From Actinopolyspora xinjiangensis (GTDB lineage Bacteria > Actinomycetota > Actinomycetes > Mycobacteriales > Pseudonocardiaceae): 64,000 nucleotides of DNA. The position numbers and the translations under genes were made by a program. Below, one piece after another: positions 7,900 through 16,245 of this stretch (its first letter is position 1; each line of letters opens with the position of its first letter). Location of the stretch: the NCBI RefSeq assembly GCF_900104475.1, contig NZ_FNJR01000004.1, positions 248,001 through 312,000 on the forward strand. The letters are read 5' to 3'. A model generated the notes under the pieces. That model was not told the origin of the DNA. It searched no databases and was given only the letters and a program-made list of their open reading frames with translations.

Positions 7900-9300
7900 T
7901 CAGCCCGCGCACCGCCGCACGAACCGCGCGACCGCATCCGGGGTAGCGGCGGGATGCGTGTGCAGGTAGGAGGCGTGGAGCCCGCCGCGCACGAACCCCT
8001 CGGTCACAACGTCCCCATCACGCCAGAACCAGGCCGGCTTCTCCCCCACGCCCGGAGTGAGCACGGTGCGGTGGAACTCGTGCCCGGTGACCCGGCTCCC
8101 CTCCCGGAAGAGCATCGAGTCACTGGCCGCCACCGCCTCGCGGTACCCGAGCGTGAGCCGGGGCGACATCCGCGCCTCGACGTCCAGCACCCCGCACAAC
8201 GGATGACCGTCCAGGTTCCGCGCCAGGTACAGCAGGCCCGCGCACTCGGCGTGTACCGGCAGACCTTCGCCGATCCGCTCGGAGATGTCCCGGCGCAGGC
8301 CCTCGTTGGCGGACAGTTCGGCGACGTACTGCTCCGGAAAACCACCGGGCAGAACCAGCCCCGAAGTTCCGACGGGCAATCGCTCGGCCCGCAACGGGTC
8401 CACCACGGTGACTTCCGCGCCCGCCGCGCACAGCAGTTCGACGTGTTCGGTGTAGCCGAAGGTGAACGCCGGCCCTCCCGCAATCGCTATCCGGGGCGAC
8501 CGGTCACCACTGAGCACCGGACCACCGAGTGAGGTCTCGGGGCACCACGGTTCGGTGGGGAGCTCGGGGGCCGAGGCGGCGAGTGCGGCCACCTCGTCGA
8601 GGTCCACTCCCGAAGCCACCACGTCCGCCATGGCGGACACGGCGTCGGTGGCCTGGGTGCCGTGCTCGGCCGCCGTGACGAGCCCCAGGTGCCGCGAGGG
8701 CACGTGCAGCTCGTCGGCACGCCCGAGCACACCGAGCACGTCGATCCCCACGGAGCGCGCCGCGTCCCGCAGCACCCGCTCGTGCCGCGCCGAGCCGACC
8801 CGGTTGAAAATCACTCCGCCCAGCCGCAGCCCCGGCTGGAAGGCGCGGAACCCGTGCAGCAGCGCGGCGACGCTCTGGCTCTGCCCCCTGGCGTCCACCA
8901 CGAGCACCACCGGCGCCTCCAGCAGCGCGGCGACGTGCGCCGTCGAACCGTACGGCGGTACCTCGTCGGCGGTGCCGAGCCGACCGTCGAACAACCCCAT
9001 GACGCCCTCCACCACGGAGAGGTCGGCCCCCTCGGCGCCGTGGGCGAACAGCGGTGCGACCAGCCCCTCCCCCACGAGCACGGGGTCGAGGTTGCGCCCA
9101 GGCGCTCCCGTGGCGACGGCGTGGTATCCGGGATCGATGTAGTCGGGGCCGACCTTGAAACCGGCCACCCTGCCTACCCGCCTCCGCAGCGCCGCCAGCA
9201 AGCCGGTCGCCACGGTGGTCTTGCCGTGTCCGGAAGCCGGGGCCGCGACCACAACGCGCGGCCGGGACCCGCTCGTCGTCGCGACCGAGCGGCTCACCAC
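7900..9300 (-). CDS. cobB: Cobyrinic acid a,c-diamide synthase / hydrogenobyrinate a,c-diamide synthase
   Basis: A 466-residue ATP- and glutamine-dependent amidotransferase. The N-terminal dethiobiotin-synthetase-like ATPase domain has the P-loop GHGKTT at 24-29 and KVGPDYIDPGYH at 49-60; the C-terminal class I glutamine amidotransferase domain has LVLPGGFPEQY (315-325) and the nucleophile Cys353 in HAECAGLLYLA. It amidates the a and c acetate groups of the corrin ring. The GTG start (9298-9300) lies inside the end of cobO (7-base overlap), giving a tight cobO-cobB pair. A second GTG follows immediately, so the start is uncertain by one codon. Confidence 0.95.
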   Translation of the reverse strand: MVSRSVATTSGSRPRVVVAAPASGHGKTTVATGLLAALRRRVGRVAGFKVGPDYIDPGYHAVATGAPGRNLDPVLVGEGLVAPLFAHGAEGADLSVVEGVMGLFDGRLGTADEVPPYGSTAHVAALLEAPVVLVVDARGQSQSVAALLHGFRAFQPGLRLGGVIFNRVGSARHERVLRDAARSVGIDVLGVLGRADELHVPSRHLGLVTAAEHGTQATDAVSAMADVVASGVDLDEVAALAASAPELPTEPWCPETSLGGPVLSGDRSPRIAIAGGPAFTFGYTEHVELLCAAGAEVTVVDPLRAERLPVGTSGLVLPGGFPEQYVAELSANEGLRRDISERIGEGLPVHAECAGLLYLARNLDGHPLCGVLDVEARMSPRLTLGYREAVAASDSMLFREGSRVTGHEFHRTVLTPGVGEKPAWFWRDGDVVTEGFVRGGLHASYLHTHPAATPDAVARFVRRCAG

Positions 9301-9908
9301 TCGATTCCCTTCTGCCCCTTCTGCCCGGCGTCCATCGGGTGCCTGAGCTTACCGGTCTCCATGGCCAGATCGGCGGCGTCGAGCAGTTGCTGCGGCGCAC
9401 GGCGGCCGGTGATCACCACGTGCTGGAAGCCCGGACGTCGCCGCAGCGTGTCCACCACCTCCGCCACGTCGACCCAGCCCCAGTGCAGCGGGTAGGTGAA
9501 CTCGTCGAGCACGTAGAGGTCGTGCTGCTCCCGCTCGATCCGGCGGGCGATCTCGTGCCACCCCTCCAAGGCGGCCTCGGCGTGGTCCTGCTCGGTGGAA
9601 CGCTTGCGGGTCCAGGACCACCCTTCGCCCATCTTGTGCCACTCGACGGGACCGCCCTCGCCGGTCTCCTCGTGCAGCCTGCCCAGCGCTCGGAAGGCCG
9701 ACTCCTCGCCGACCCGCCACTTGGCCGACTTGACGAACTGGAACACCCCGATGGACCAGCCCTGGTTCCAGCCCCGCAAGGCCATCCCGAATGCGGAGGT
9801 GGATTTGCCCTTCATGTCACCGGTGTGCACCGCGAGCAGGGGGCGGTTCCGACGTTGCCTGGTGGTCAGGCCGTCGTCGGGCACGGAACTCGGTTTTCCC
9901 TGTGGCAT
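9294..9908 (-). CDS. cobO: Cob(I)yrinic acid a,c-diamide adenosyltransferase
   Basis: A 204-residue CobO/BtuR-type corrinoid adenosyltransferase. The P-loop-like motif GDMKGKS is at 30-36, followed by GWSIGVFQFVKS, and DLYVLDEFTYPLHWGW and VITGRRAP occur in the C-terminal half. It transfers the 5'-deoxyadenosyl group of ATP to cob(I)alt corrinoids. The ATG at 9906-9908 has GGAG eight bases upstream and matches the start of the conserved protein; a longer open frame reaching 10202 would read through a structured leader and is not supported. It overlaps cobB by 7 bases. Confidence 0.95.
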   Translation of the reverse strand: MPQGKPSSVPDDGLTTRQRRNRPLLAVHTGDMKGKSTSAFGMALRGWNQGWSIGVFQFVKSAKWRVGEESAFRALGRLHEETGEGGPVEWHKMGEGWSWTRKRSTEQDHAEAALEGWHEIARRIEREQHDLYVLDEFTYPLHWGWVDVAEVVDTLRRRPGFQHVVITGRRAPQQLLDAADLAMETGKLRHPMDAGQKGQKGIEW

Positions 9909-10241
9909 AGCGAGATCTCCAAAGCGACGATGGTTGTTCCGGTCCGCGATCCCGGCGGTGAGCCGGGCTCCGGAAGTCGGGAGGTCGATGTCGGCGACCG
10001 TGCGGTCGGCCGTGCCTCGGCGGGACGCCGCTCTCCGAAGCGGGTCGCCTTCGTGGAAGGAAATTCCGGGAGGACACCTCCCGGGACGGCTCGGCGAGAA
10101 GACGCCCTCGCACTCAACCGGCCTGGGGGCACCGGGAGCGCGAGGGCGCTGTGGTCCACCCCTGGGGGTCAGGTGGACACCGCGCATTGTATCAGCAAAC
10201 ATCCCTCGTGCGTAGCCAGCGGTGCGCTCAGGCAGTCGGTT
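9909..10241 (-). promoter_or_regulatory. Structured leader between chlID and cobO with a candidate promoter
   Basis: On the minus strand a TACAAT hexamer (complement of 10186-10191) could be a -10 element. It is followed at once by hairpin A (arms 10154-10160 and 10172-10178) and hairpin B (perfect 9-bp stem, 10113-10121 with 10140-10148). The GCCACTG core of cobalamin aptamers is absent. About 300 bases of leader would then precede cobO. The function of the structures is unknown. Confidence 0.4.
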
Positions 10242-12446
10242 TCACCCGACCGCCGCACCCGCTCCCCGCGCGGCACGCACGACTCCGGCCACGTTGTCGG
10301 CGGACAGTTCCTCCAGCCGAAGGTTGGGAGCCCCCAGCACGTAAGCCAGCCGATCCGCCAGTCCGAGTCGGACCGGACCGTTCTCGCAGTCGACGACGAC
10401 GGAGGAAACGCCCATCTCGTTGAGCAGCGCGGCCGAACGCATCGCGTCGTCGACCGCCCGACGCCCCCTCGTGGCGGCACCGCCCTCGGGGTCCACCCCC
10501 ACCGTGGCCTTGCCGTCGGTGAGCACGACCAGCAACGGACGGCGGTGGGGATCGCGCATCCGCTCGGTGCGGATCACTTTGCGGGCGGTGAGGAGACCGC
10601 CCGCCAGCGGTGTCTTCCCTCCGGTGCTGAGCCTGCGCATACGCGTGGCAGCGGTCTCCACCGAGGAGGTCGGCGGCAGCGCGATCTCGCCGTCCGAGCC
10701 CCGGAAGGTCACCACCCCCACCTTGTCCCGCCGCTGGTAGGCATCGCGCAGCAACGCGATGACCGCGCCGCTGACCGCCGACATCCGCTCGCGCGCCGCC
10801 ATCGAACCCGAGGCGTCCACCGCGAAGAGCACCAGGTTGCCCTCCCTACCCTCGCGCACGGAGTGGCGGAGGTCGGCGGCGTGCAGTCGCAGACCGGGAC
10901 CGGAACGTCCCCGGGAACGCTGGTGCGGTGCCGCGGCGAGCAGCGTGGCGGGAAGATGAACACCATGCCCGTCCACCGCGGACGGCCGGACCACCTGGCC
11001 GGTGCGGGAGCGCGAACGCGAACGCCGTCCCGGTGCTCCCTCCCCCAGCCCGGGGAGCTCCAGCAGACGTGCCCGGAAGGTGGACTCGGAGGCCTCGGAG
11101 GTCCGCTCCCGCGGTGCCCGACCGGAGTCGTCGGAGCGGTTCTCGTCCGGACGGTTCGAACCGTTGGACGCGTTGTCGTCCGTGGCACCCTCGGCGGAAG
11201 GCGGCTCGTTCGCACCACCGGCCGGGCCGCTGTCGGGTCCCTGCTGGTCGTCCGGCCCTCCGGAGCCACCGCCACCGGGACCGCCGTCCTCGGGGCCCTC
11301 GTCGTCCGGTCCTCCCTCGTCCGGCCCCTCCTCGGAGTCGTCCGCACCGGAAGCACCGTCCGAACCGGAGGGAGCGGCATCCACCTCGGAGTCCCGCTGC
11401 TCGGCCTCCCCCTCGGCGTCGGCCAGCGCTTGCCGCAGCTGCTGCTCGTCCATGCCGGGCTCGTCGAACGGGTCCCGTCGCCGCCGGTGCGGCAGGGCCA
11501 GCCTGGCGGCTGCTTCCACGTCCGTCGCGGCGACGGCCTCCACACCGCGCCACGCTGCGTGGGCCACCGCGGCGCGGGCCAGCACCAGATCGGCACGCAT
11601 CCCGTCCACCTCGAACGAAGCGCACACGGAGGCGATCCGACGGACCTCGGAGTCGGGCAGCCGGACGGACTCGACGCGGGAACGGGCCTCCGCGATGCGT
11701 CGCGCGAGCTCGGCGTCCTCCTCGGCCCACTCCTTGGCGAACCCGACCGGATCGGCCTCGAACCGCAGTCGACGGCGTACCACCTCGGTGCGGGTGTCGA
11801 CCTCGCGCGAGGCCTCGACCTGAACGGTCAGCCCGAAGCGGTCCAACAGTTGGGGACGAAGCTCCCCTTCCTCCGGGTTCATGGTGCCGACCAGCAGGAA
11901 GGAAGAGGCGTGCGACAGCGAGACGCCCTCCCGCTCCACGTGCGAACGGCCCATGGCGGCGGCGTCGAGCAGCAGGTCGACGAGGTGGTCGTGCAGCAGG
12001 TTGACCTCGTCAACGTAGAGCACGCCTCGGTTCGCGGCGGCGAGCAGTCCCGGCTGGTACGCGCGCACCCCCTCGGTCAACGCGCGTTCGACGTCCAGGG
12101 AGCCGACCAGGCGGTCCTCCGACGCACCCACCGGTAGTTCGACGAGCTGGGCGGGCCGGCGGACACCATCGGAGGTCTCGCCGTGCGGCCCGTCGGGGCA
12201 GTCCAGGTCGGGCTCGGCCGGGTCGCAGCCGAACCGGCAGTTCTCGACGACGTCGAGCGCGGGCAGCAGGGCCGCGAGCGCGCGCACGATGGTCGACTTC
12301 GCGGTCCCCTTCTCCCCTCGTACCAGCACCCCGCCGATACGCGGGTACACCGCGTTGAGCAACAGCCCCAGTCGCAGATCGTCGTGCCCGACAACCGCGG
12401 AGAACGGGTAACGCACGGTGGACGGTGCCGACGTGGCAGCGGTCAT
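10242..12446 (-). CDS. Fused ChlI-ChlD-type chelatase protein (cobalt chelatase AAA+/VWA subunit)
   Basis: A 734-residue fusion. Residues 1-350 are a ChlI/CobS-like AAA+ ATPase with Walker [10 protein letters not shown] (44-52), Walker [10 protein letters not shown] and the Mg-chelatase signature [21 protein letters not shown]. An acidic Gly/Pro/Asp/Glu-rich linker (about 350-500) follows. Residues about 538-734 are a von Willebrand A domain with a complete MIDAS motif DASGS (544-548). In the aerobic pathway a CobN catalytic subunit works with AAA+ and VWA subunits to insert Co2+ into hydrogenobyrinic acid diamide. The location before cobO-cobB and behind a B12 riboswitch argues for cobalt rather than magnesium; no CobN is in the window. 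M. tuberculosis Rv2850c has this arrangement. The start is ATG 12444-12446. Confidence 0.9.
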   Translation of the reverse strand: MTAATSAPSTVRYPFSAVVGHDDLRLGLLLNAVYPRIGGVLVRGEKGTAKSTIVRALAALLPALDVVENCRFGCDPAEPDLDCPDGPHGETSDGVRRPAQLVELPVGASEDRLVGSLDVERALTEGVRAYQPGLLAAANRGVLYVDEVNLLHDHLVDLLLDAAAMGRSHVEREGVSLSHASSFLLVGTMNPEEGELRPQLLDRFGLTVQVEASREVDTRTEVVRRRLRFEADPVGFAKEWAEEDAELARRIAEARSRVESVRLPDSEVRRIASVCASFEVDGMRADLVLARAAVAHAAWRGVEAVAATDVEAAARLALPHRRRRDPFDEPGMDEQQLRQALADAEGEAEQRDSEVDAAPSGSDGASGADDSEEGPDEGGPDDEGPEDGGPGGGGSGGPDDQQGPDSGPAGGANEPPSAEGATDDNASNGSNRPDENRSDDSGRAPRERTSEASESTFRARLLELPGLGEGAPGRRSRSRSRTGQVVRPSAVDGHGVHLPATLLAAAPHQRSRGRSGPGLRLHAADLRHSVREGREGNLVLFAVDASGSMAARERMSAVSGAVIALLRDAYQRRDKVGVVTFRGSDGEIALPPTSSVETAATRMRRLSTGGKTPLAGGLLTARKVIRTERMRDPHRRPLLVVLTDGKATVGVDPEGGAATRGRRAVDDAMRSAALLNEMGVSSVVVDCENGPVRLGLADRLAYVLGAPNLRLEELSADNVAGVVRAARGAGAAVG

Positions 12447-12487
12447 CGCTGGTATTCCTTCCTAGGGTCTCGGACGCCCCTGGTTGC

Positions 12488-12665
12488 GGAACGCGGCGAC
12501 GGCAGTGTCCTGACTCCCGGATCACGGCGTTCTTCCGGCCTTCCCGGATGCCTCCGGTGGCCAGTCCCGCGGGAAGAACGCTCCCCGGTCACAGTGGCGC
12601 CGACCGTGCCGGATTCACACCGGCTTCCTCACCGTCGCTCGCTCGGACCACGTCGCATCCTCGCA
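12488..12665 (-). ncRNA. Cobalamin (AdoCbl) riboswitch upstream of chlID-cobO-cobB
   Basis: On the minus strand the leader reads CCGGTGTGAATCCGGC, then the core GCCACTGTGACCGGGGAGC (complement of about 12579-12597), then a GC-rich stem region, and ends with a B12-box-like GGGAGTCAGGACACTGCCG (about 12501-12519). Order and spacing match the AdoCbl aptamer and the first copy at 1960-2155. It ends about 40 bases before the chlID start, close enough for expression-platform control of translation initiation. Ends are approximate. Confidence 0.92.
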
Positions 12666-12695
12666 GAAGCCCTTCCGGCCACCAAACGTCGTGCC

Positions 12696-13172
12696 CTATC
12701 GCGTTACTCCCGTCACTGTCGGGTCCCGACACATGTCGATGTGCGGTATCCCGTCCTCCTCGTAGGGCTCGCCGCACTCGACGAAGCCGAACGACCGGTA
12801 GAAGTCGAGGGCGTAGGTCTGGGCCGAAAGCACCGCGTACGACTTGCGCACCTCGGCCACGGCGGCCCGCATCAACTTCTTGCCTAGTCCCAGCCCCCGG
12901 CCGGAAGGAGCGGTGCACACCCGACCGATCCGGTAGGAACCGTCGGGTTCCTCCAGCAGTCGCAGGTATCCGAGCACTCCGTCGTCGGCGGAGTCGATCC
13001 AGAAGTGCCGAGTGGATCCTTCGAGATCCCGACCGTCCAGTTCCGGGTAAGGACAGCGCTGTTCCACGACGAAGACGTCCACCCGCAGCCGCAGCATGCG
13101 GTAGAGGTCCTCCGGCGCGAGATCGGCCGTGTAAGCGCGGTGCACCGCGGTGGCGAGGGGCTGCAGGTTCAC
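12696..13172 (-). CDS. ElaA-type GNAT acetyltransferase
   Basis: A 158-residue GNAT protein. LRLRVDVFVVEQRCPYPELDGRD near the N-terminus is typical of the ElaA subgroup, and the acetyl-CoA-binding motif A is GRVCTAPSGRGLGLGKKLM (about 86-104). The C-terminus has ALDFYRSFGFVECGEPYEEDGIPHI. The substrate is unknown. The GTG at 13170-13172 is chosen as the first codon of the conserved region; its ribosome binding site is poor because GGGGA abuts it. The neighbourhood (beside the chelatase gene) is shared with M. tuberculosis Rv2851c, as I recall. It is upstream of the riboswitch and so not controlled by it. Confidence 0.83.
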   Translation of the reverse strand: MNLQPLATAVHRAYTADLAPEDLYRMLRLRVDVFVVEQRCPYPELDGRDLEGSTRHFWIDSADDGVLGYLRLLEEPDGSYRIGRVCTAPSGRGLGLGKKLMRAAVAEVRKSYAVLSAQTYALDFYRSFGFVECGEPYEEDGIPHIDMCRDPTVTGVTR

Positions 13173-13312
13173 TCCCCAGTACCTATCACACCCCCGCGTG
13201 ATCCCGGCGGCTCGTGAGGAACGGAAGTAGCGGGCACCACGTCACGACGAACCGTGCGGCGCGGAACGGTTAGAGTTGCTGGCTCCGTCCACCGGCACAG
13301 GAAGGAGACGCG

Positions 13313-14314
13313 GTGACCGCGGAAACGTCCACGGCACTGACAGTGCCCAAAACCGAGCTGCACATCCACATCGAAGGAGCGCTGGAGCCGGAACTGACGT
13401 TCGCGTGCGCCGAGCGCAACGGCGTCACCCTGCCGTACGCGGGGGTCGAGGAGCTGCGTGGCAGGTACGAGTTCAGCGATCTGCAGTCGTTTTTGGACCT
13501 CTACTACACCGGGATGAACGTGCTGCACCGCGCCGAGGACTTCACCGCGCTGGCGGACAGCTATCTCACCAGGGCGGCCGCCCAAGGGGTCCGGCACGCC
13601 GAGATCTTCTTCGACCCGCAGGCGCACACCACTCGCGGGGTCACGCTGGAGACGGTGCTCGACGGGCTGGAGGCCTCGCTGTCGACCAGCGAGGAGCGTT
13701 TCGGGATCAGCACCGCCCTGATCGCCTGCTTCCTGCGCGACCGCGGCAGCGCGGAGGCATCCCGGATGCTCGACGAACTACTTGAGCACCGGCAACGCAT
13801 AATCGGTATCGGCCTCGACTCCGCCGAACTGGGGCATCCGCCGGGGGACTTCGCGGAGGTGTTCTCCCGGGCCCGTCGGGCGGGGCTCCGGCTGGTGGCG
13901 CACGCGGGTGAGGAGGGGCCCGCGGACTACGTCTGGCAGGCCCTGGACGTGCTGGGCGTCGATCGGATCGATCACGGTGTTCGAGCCGTCGATGACCCCG
14001 AGCTGGTCAAACGGCTGGCGCGCGACCGTGTCCCGCTGACGGTGTGCCCGTTGTCGAACGTACGGCTGCGGGGAGTGGACGAACTCGGTCAGCACCCGCT
14101 GCCCCGTCTCGTCGAGGCGGGTGTGGTCACCACGATCAACTCGGACGATCCGAGCTACTTCGGCGGCTACGTGGGTGACAACCTCCGGGCGATCGAGCGG
14201 GAGCTGGGATTCGGCGAGGACGCGCTGCGGGAGTTCGCACGCAATTCGGTGGCGGCGGCGTTCCTCGGGGCGGAACGGCGTGAGCGCCTGCTGACCGAGA
14301 TCGGCTCCGGCTGA
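13313..14314 (+). CDS. Adenosine/adenine deaminase family protein
   Basis: A 333-residue amidohydrolase. Zinc ligands appear in ELHIHIEGALEP (residues 15-26); further motifs are FFDPQAHTTRG (about 100-110), LVAHAGEEGP with the Zn-binding His and catalytic Glu, DHGVRAVDD, and NSDDPSYFGGY with the metal-binding Asp. The FFDPQAHT and SDDPxYFGGY variants are typical of the adenine deaminase (Aah1-like) subgroup rather than classical adenosine deaminase, so adenine to hypoxanthine in purine salvage is the favoured reaction. The GTG start has GAAGGAG six bases upstream. It is divergent from the acetyltransferase and convergent with a protease gene. Confidence 0.88.
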   Translation: MTAETSTALTVPKTELHIHIEGALEPELTFACAERNGVTLPYAGVEELRGRYEFSDLQSFLDLYYTGMNVLHRAEDFTALADSYLTRAAAQGVRHAEIFFDPQAHTTRGVTLETVLDGLEASLSTSEERFGISTALIACFLRDRGSAEASRMLDELLEHRQRIIGIGLDSAELGHPPGDFAEVFSRARRAGLRLVAHAGEEGPADYVWQALDVLGVDRIDHGVRAVDDPELVKRLARDRVPLTVCPLSNVRLRGVDELGQHPLPRLVEAGVVTTINSDDPSYFGGYVGDNLRAIERELGFGEDALREFARNSVAAAFLGAERRERLLTEIGSG

Positions 14315-14326
14315 CCCACGTGGGTT

Positions 14327-14370
14327 CCCGCCCCGCCCCCGTGACGCACGGCTCCGGGCGGTGGGGCGGG
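14327..14370. terminator. GC-rich hairpin between convergent genes
   Basis: Arms CCCGCCCC (14327-14334) and GGGGCGGG (14363-14370) with a loop that can pair further. It sits between the deaminase stop and the oppositely oriented protease stop, so it may terminate both. Confidence 0.5.
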
Positions 14371-14404
14371 CACGGGCCCCGGCCGAGGTCCCGAGACCCC
14401 CGAC

Positions 14405-15268
14405 TCACCCGCTCCGCCGCACCGGGGTCACCGCGCTGATCTCGTCGGCGTAGGTGGCCAGCCGGGTGTAGACCCCCGGAAAACCGGGACGCGCACAACC
14501 GCTTCCGAAAGAGACCAACCCCACGAGCCTGCCGTCGACCACGAACGGCCCACCGGAGTCCCCCGCACACGCGTCCTTGCCGCCCCGGGGGAAACCGGCA
14601 CAGAACATGGCGTCGCGGTCGAAACCACCGTACGCCCGGGCACACCTGCCCCCCGACATCACCGGAAGCCGCACCGAACGCAGCACCGGTGACGCCGGCC
14701 TCCGCTCACCGAGGCGGCCCCAGCCGTAGACCGTGCCACGGGTTCCCGGCAGGTAGGGTTCCCGCGCCCCCGGCTCGACCGGTTCGAGGGTCGGTTGGGA
14801 GGCCGCGTTGTCCAGGGTGAGCACGGCCACGTCGTGGCCTGTCGTGAAGTGCTCGTAGTCAGGGTGCCGCCAGACCCGCCGCACGGTGATCACCTCTCCC
14901 GCGTCGGTGCGCAGGTCGCGGCGGTCGAGCACGACCCGGATGTCGTCACCACCTCTGGGCTCACCGGTTCTCGGGTGGACGGTGCAGTGCGCCGCCGTCA
15001 CCACCCTGCGCGGCTCGACCAGGGCACCTCCGCAGAAGTGAGCTCCCGAGGAATCGGTGAGCGCGACGGTCCACGGCGCGGTTCCCGACTCGGCCCTGTC
15101 ACCCCCGACGATCCTGGCCCGCACCTCACTTCCACTCGCCGGCACGGCTTCCGCCGCGGTGGCGGGAGCACCGCACAGCAACGACACCAGGCAGCACACG
15201 AGCGCCCGGACGCGCCGCGACGTCGAAGGAGTCGCCTTCCGGCTGTCGTGGGCACCGCTACAACGCAA
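14405..15268 (-). CDS. Secreted trypsin-like serine protease (S1 family)
   Basis: About 287 residues with a signal peptide (RRVRALVCCLVSLLCGAPATAAEA) and a chymotrypsin-fold domain: activation-like site RIVGGDRAE, catalytic His in VTAAHC, Asp in HDVAVLTLD, and Ser in ACAGDSGGP. The Asp six residues before the Ser, in KDACAGDS, corresponds to trypsin Asp189 and predicts cleavage after Arg/Lys. The start is unclear: the TTG at 15266-15268 has GGAGG six bases upstream and gives a plausible signal peptide; a GTG at 15340 would add 24 residues with no ribosome binding site. A paralogue lies 980 bp away (16246-17052). Confidence 0.87.
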   Translation of the reverse strand: MRCSGAHDSRKATPSTSRRVRALVCCLVSLLCGAPATAAEAVPASGSEVRARIVGGDRAESGTAPWTVALTDSSGAHFCGGALVEPRRVVTAAHCTVHPRTGEPRGGDDIRVVLDRRDLRTDAGEVITVRRVWRHPDYEHFTTGHDVAVLTLDNAASQPTLEPVEPGAREPYLPGTRGTVYGWGRLGERRPASPVLRSVRLPVMSGGRCARAYGGFDRDAMFCAGFPRGGKDACAGDSGGPFVVDGRLVGLVSFGSGCARPGFPGVYTRLATYADEISAVTPVRRSG

Positions 15269-15590
15269 CCGGAGCCTCCAGTCCCATCCGAGCGTGTCGA
15301 TCTCTGAACGGAACGTATCCACCACTGTTGACTCGCTCACAGGAGGGACAACTCACAGCTGGAACGTAATTTTTTTCGATATTATGGGCAACTGCCGGAA
15401 AAGTTGCTGAGATATCAGACCTGATCCGGCTTTAATCCTGAACTGCCAGTTGAATGGTCCATCGGGCGACGAGACGGGGAGCGCGAATCACCCCCGATCG
15501 TGTGAAGCCCGATCGGTGTTGGTGGTCGCACCCGTCAGACCAGTGCCGGCGACCCGGCTCGACACGTCACCACGTAAGGAAGGAAGCGGC
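15269..15590. promoter_or_regulatory. Divergent promoter region between protease and LysE genes
   Basis: About 320 bases, with an AT-rich stretch at 15365-15440 in an otherwise GC-rich context. This is the likely promoter area for both genes. It contains a CTGAGA...ACCTGATC pair at 15410-15430 that superficially resembles a thiamine-pyrophosphate aptamer; see rejected items. No gene is seen. Confidence 0.45.
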
Positions 15591-16226
15591 ATGCTGCTGG
15601 ATCCGGGAACCCTGCCGGGCTTCGTGCTCATCAGCGCGGTGGTGGTCCTCACTCCGGGCGTGGACACCTTCCTGCTGTTGCGGACCTCGATGCGATTCGG
15701 GACACGCCCGGGGATGTACACCCTGGCCGGAATACACACCGCGAGCCTGGTCCAGGTGGCGCTGGTGGTATCCGGCCTGGGGGCGCTCGTCGCGAGCAGG
15801 CCGGAAGTGCTCTCGGTGATGAAGTGGGTGGGAGCCGCCTACCTGATCTACCTGGCCGGCACGATCCTGCGCGGACTGTGGCGCTCCCGGAGCGGCGGCC
15901 CGGAGGCCGCGCTCGACTCGGACCCCGGCACTCCGGACGCCAATCCCTACCTGCGCGGGCTGTTCAGCAACATCACCAACCCCAAGATGCTGCTGTTCAG
16001 CCTGGCCTTCCTGCCCCAGTTCGTGGGTGAAGCCACGAACCCGGCCCTGCAACTGACGATGCTGGGGGTCGTCTTCCTGGCACTGGCCGCCGTGTGGGAG
16101 CTGGCGATCGTGCTCACCGCTTCCCGGGTGTCGGTCAGGCTGCGGAAACCGAGCGTCCGCAACTCGTTGGACCTGGTCAGCGCGGTCGCTTTCCTCGGAA
16201 TCTCCGTCGGGCTGGTGGCCGGCTGA
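15591..16226 (+). CDS. LysE/RhtB family amino-acid exporter
   Basis: A 211-residue membrane protein with five to six hydrophobic helices and LysE-family features: an N-terminal PGVDTFLLLRTSMRFG (the PGP-like loop of RhtB proteins), a central AYLIYLAG, and FSNITNPKMLLFSLAFLPQF, which matches the usual NPK motif. Members export amino acids such as lysine, homoserine or threonine through the cytoplasmic membrane; the substrate here is unknown. The ATG at 15591 follows AAGGAAGG with good spacing. An in-frame extension upstream to 15450 lacks similarity and is not used. Confidence 0.9.
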   Translation: MLLDPGTLPGFVLISAVVVLTPGVDTFLLLRTSMRFGTRPGMYTLAGIHTASLVQVALVVSGLGALVASRPEVLSVMKWVGAAYLIYLAGTILRGLWRSRSGGPEAALDSDPGTPDANPYLRGLFSNITNPKMLLFSLAFLPQFVGEATNPALQLTMLGVVFLALAAVWELAIVLTASRVSVRLRKPSVRNSLDLVSAVAFLGISVGLVAG

Positions 16227-16245
16227 CCGTCCGGGCGGGCTCTCC

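Noticed and set aside
9909-10241. Third B12 riboswitch before cobO
   Set aside because: Structured but without the GCCACTG core or a B12 box.
9339-12137. A very long plus-strand open frame (over 900 codons) opposite cobO and chlID
   Set aside because: It is antisense to two well-supported genes, is rich in Gly/Arg/Val/His with no domain, and arises from GC-rich third positions of the real genes.
15370-15450. Possible TPP riboswitch before the LysE gene (hairpin, CTGAGA, ACCTGATC)
   Set aside because: Only six bases separate the two core elements, leaving no room for the variable stem, and the GCGnAGGGA element is absent. A covariance-model hit would reverse this.
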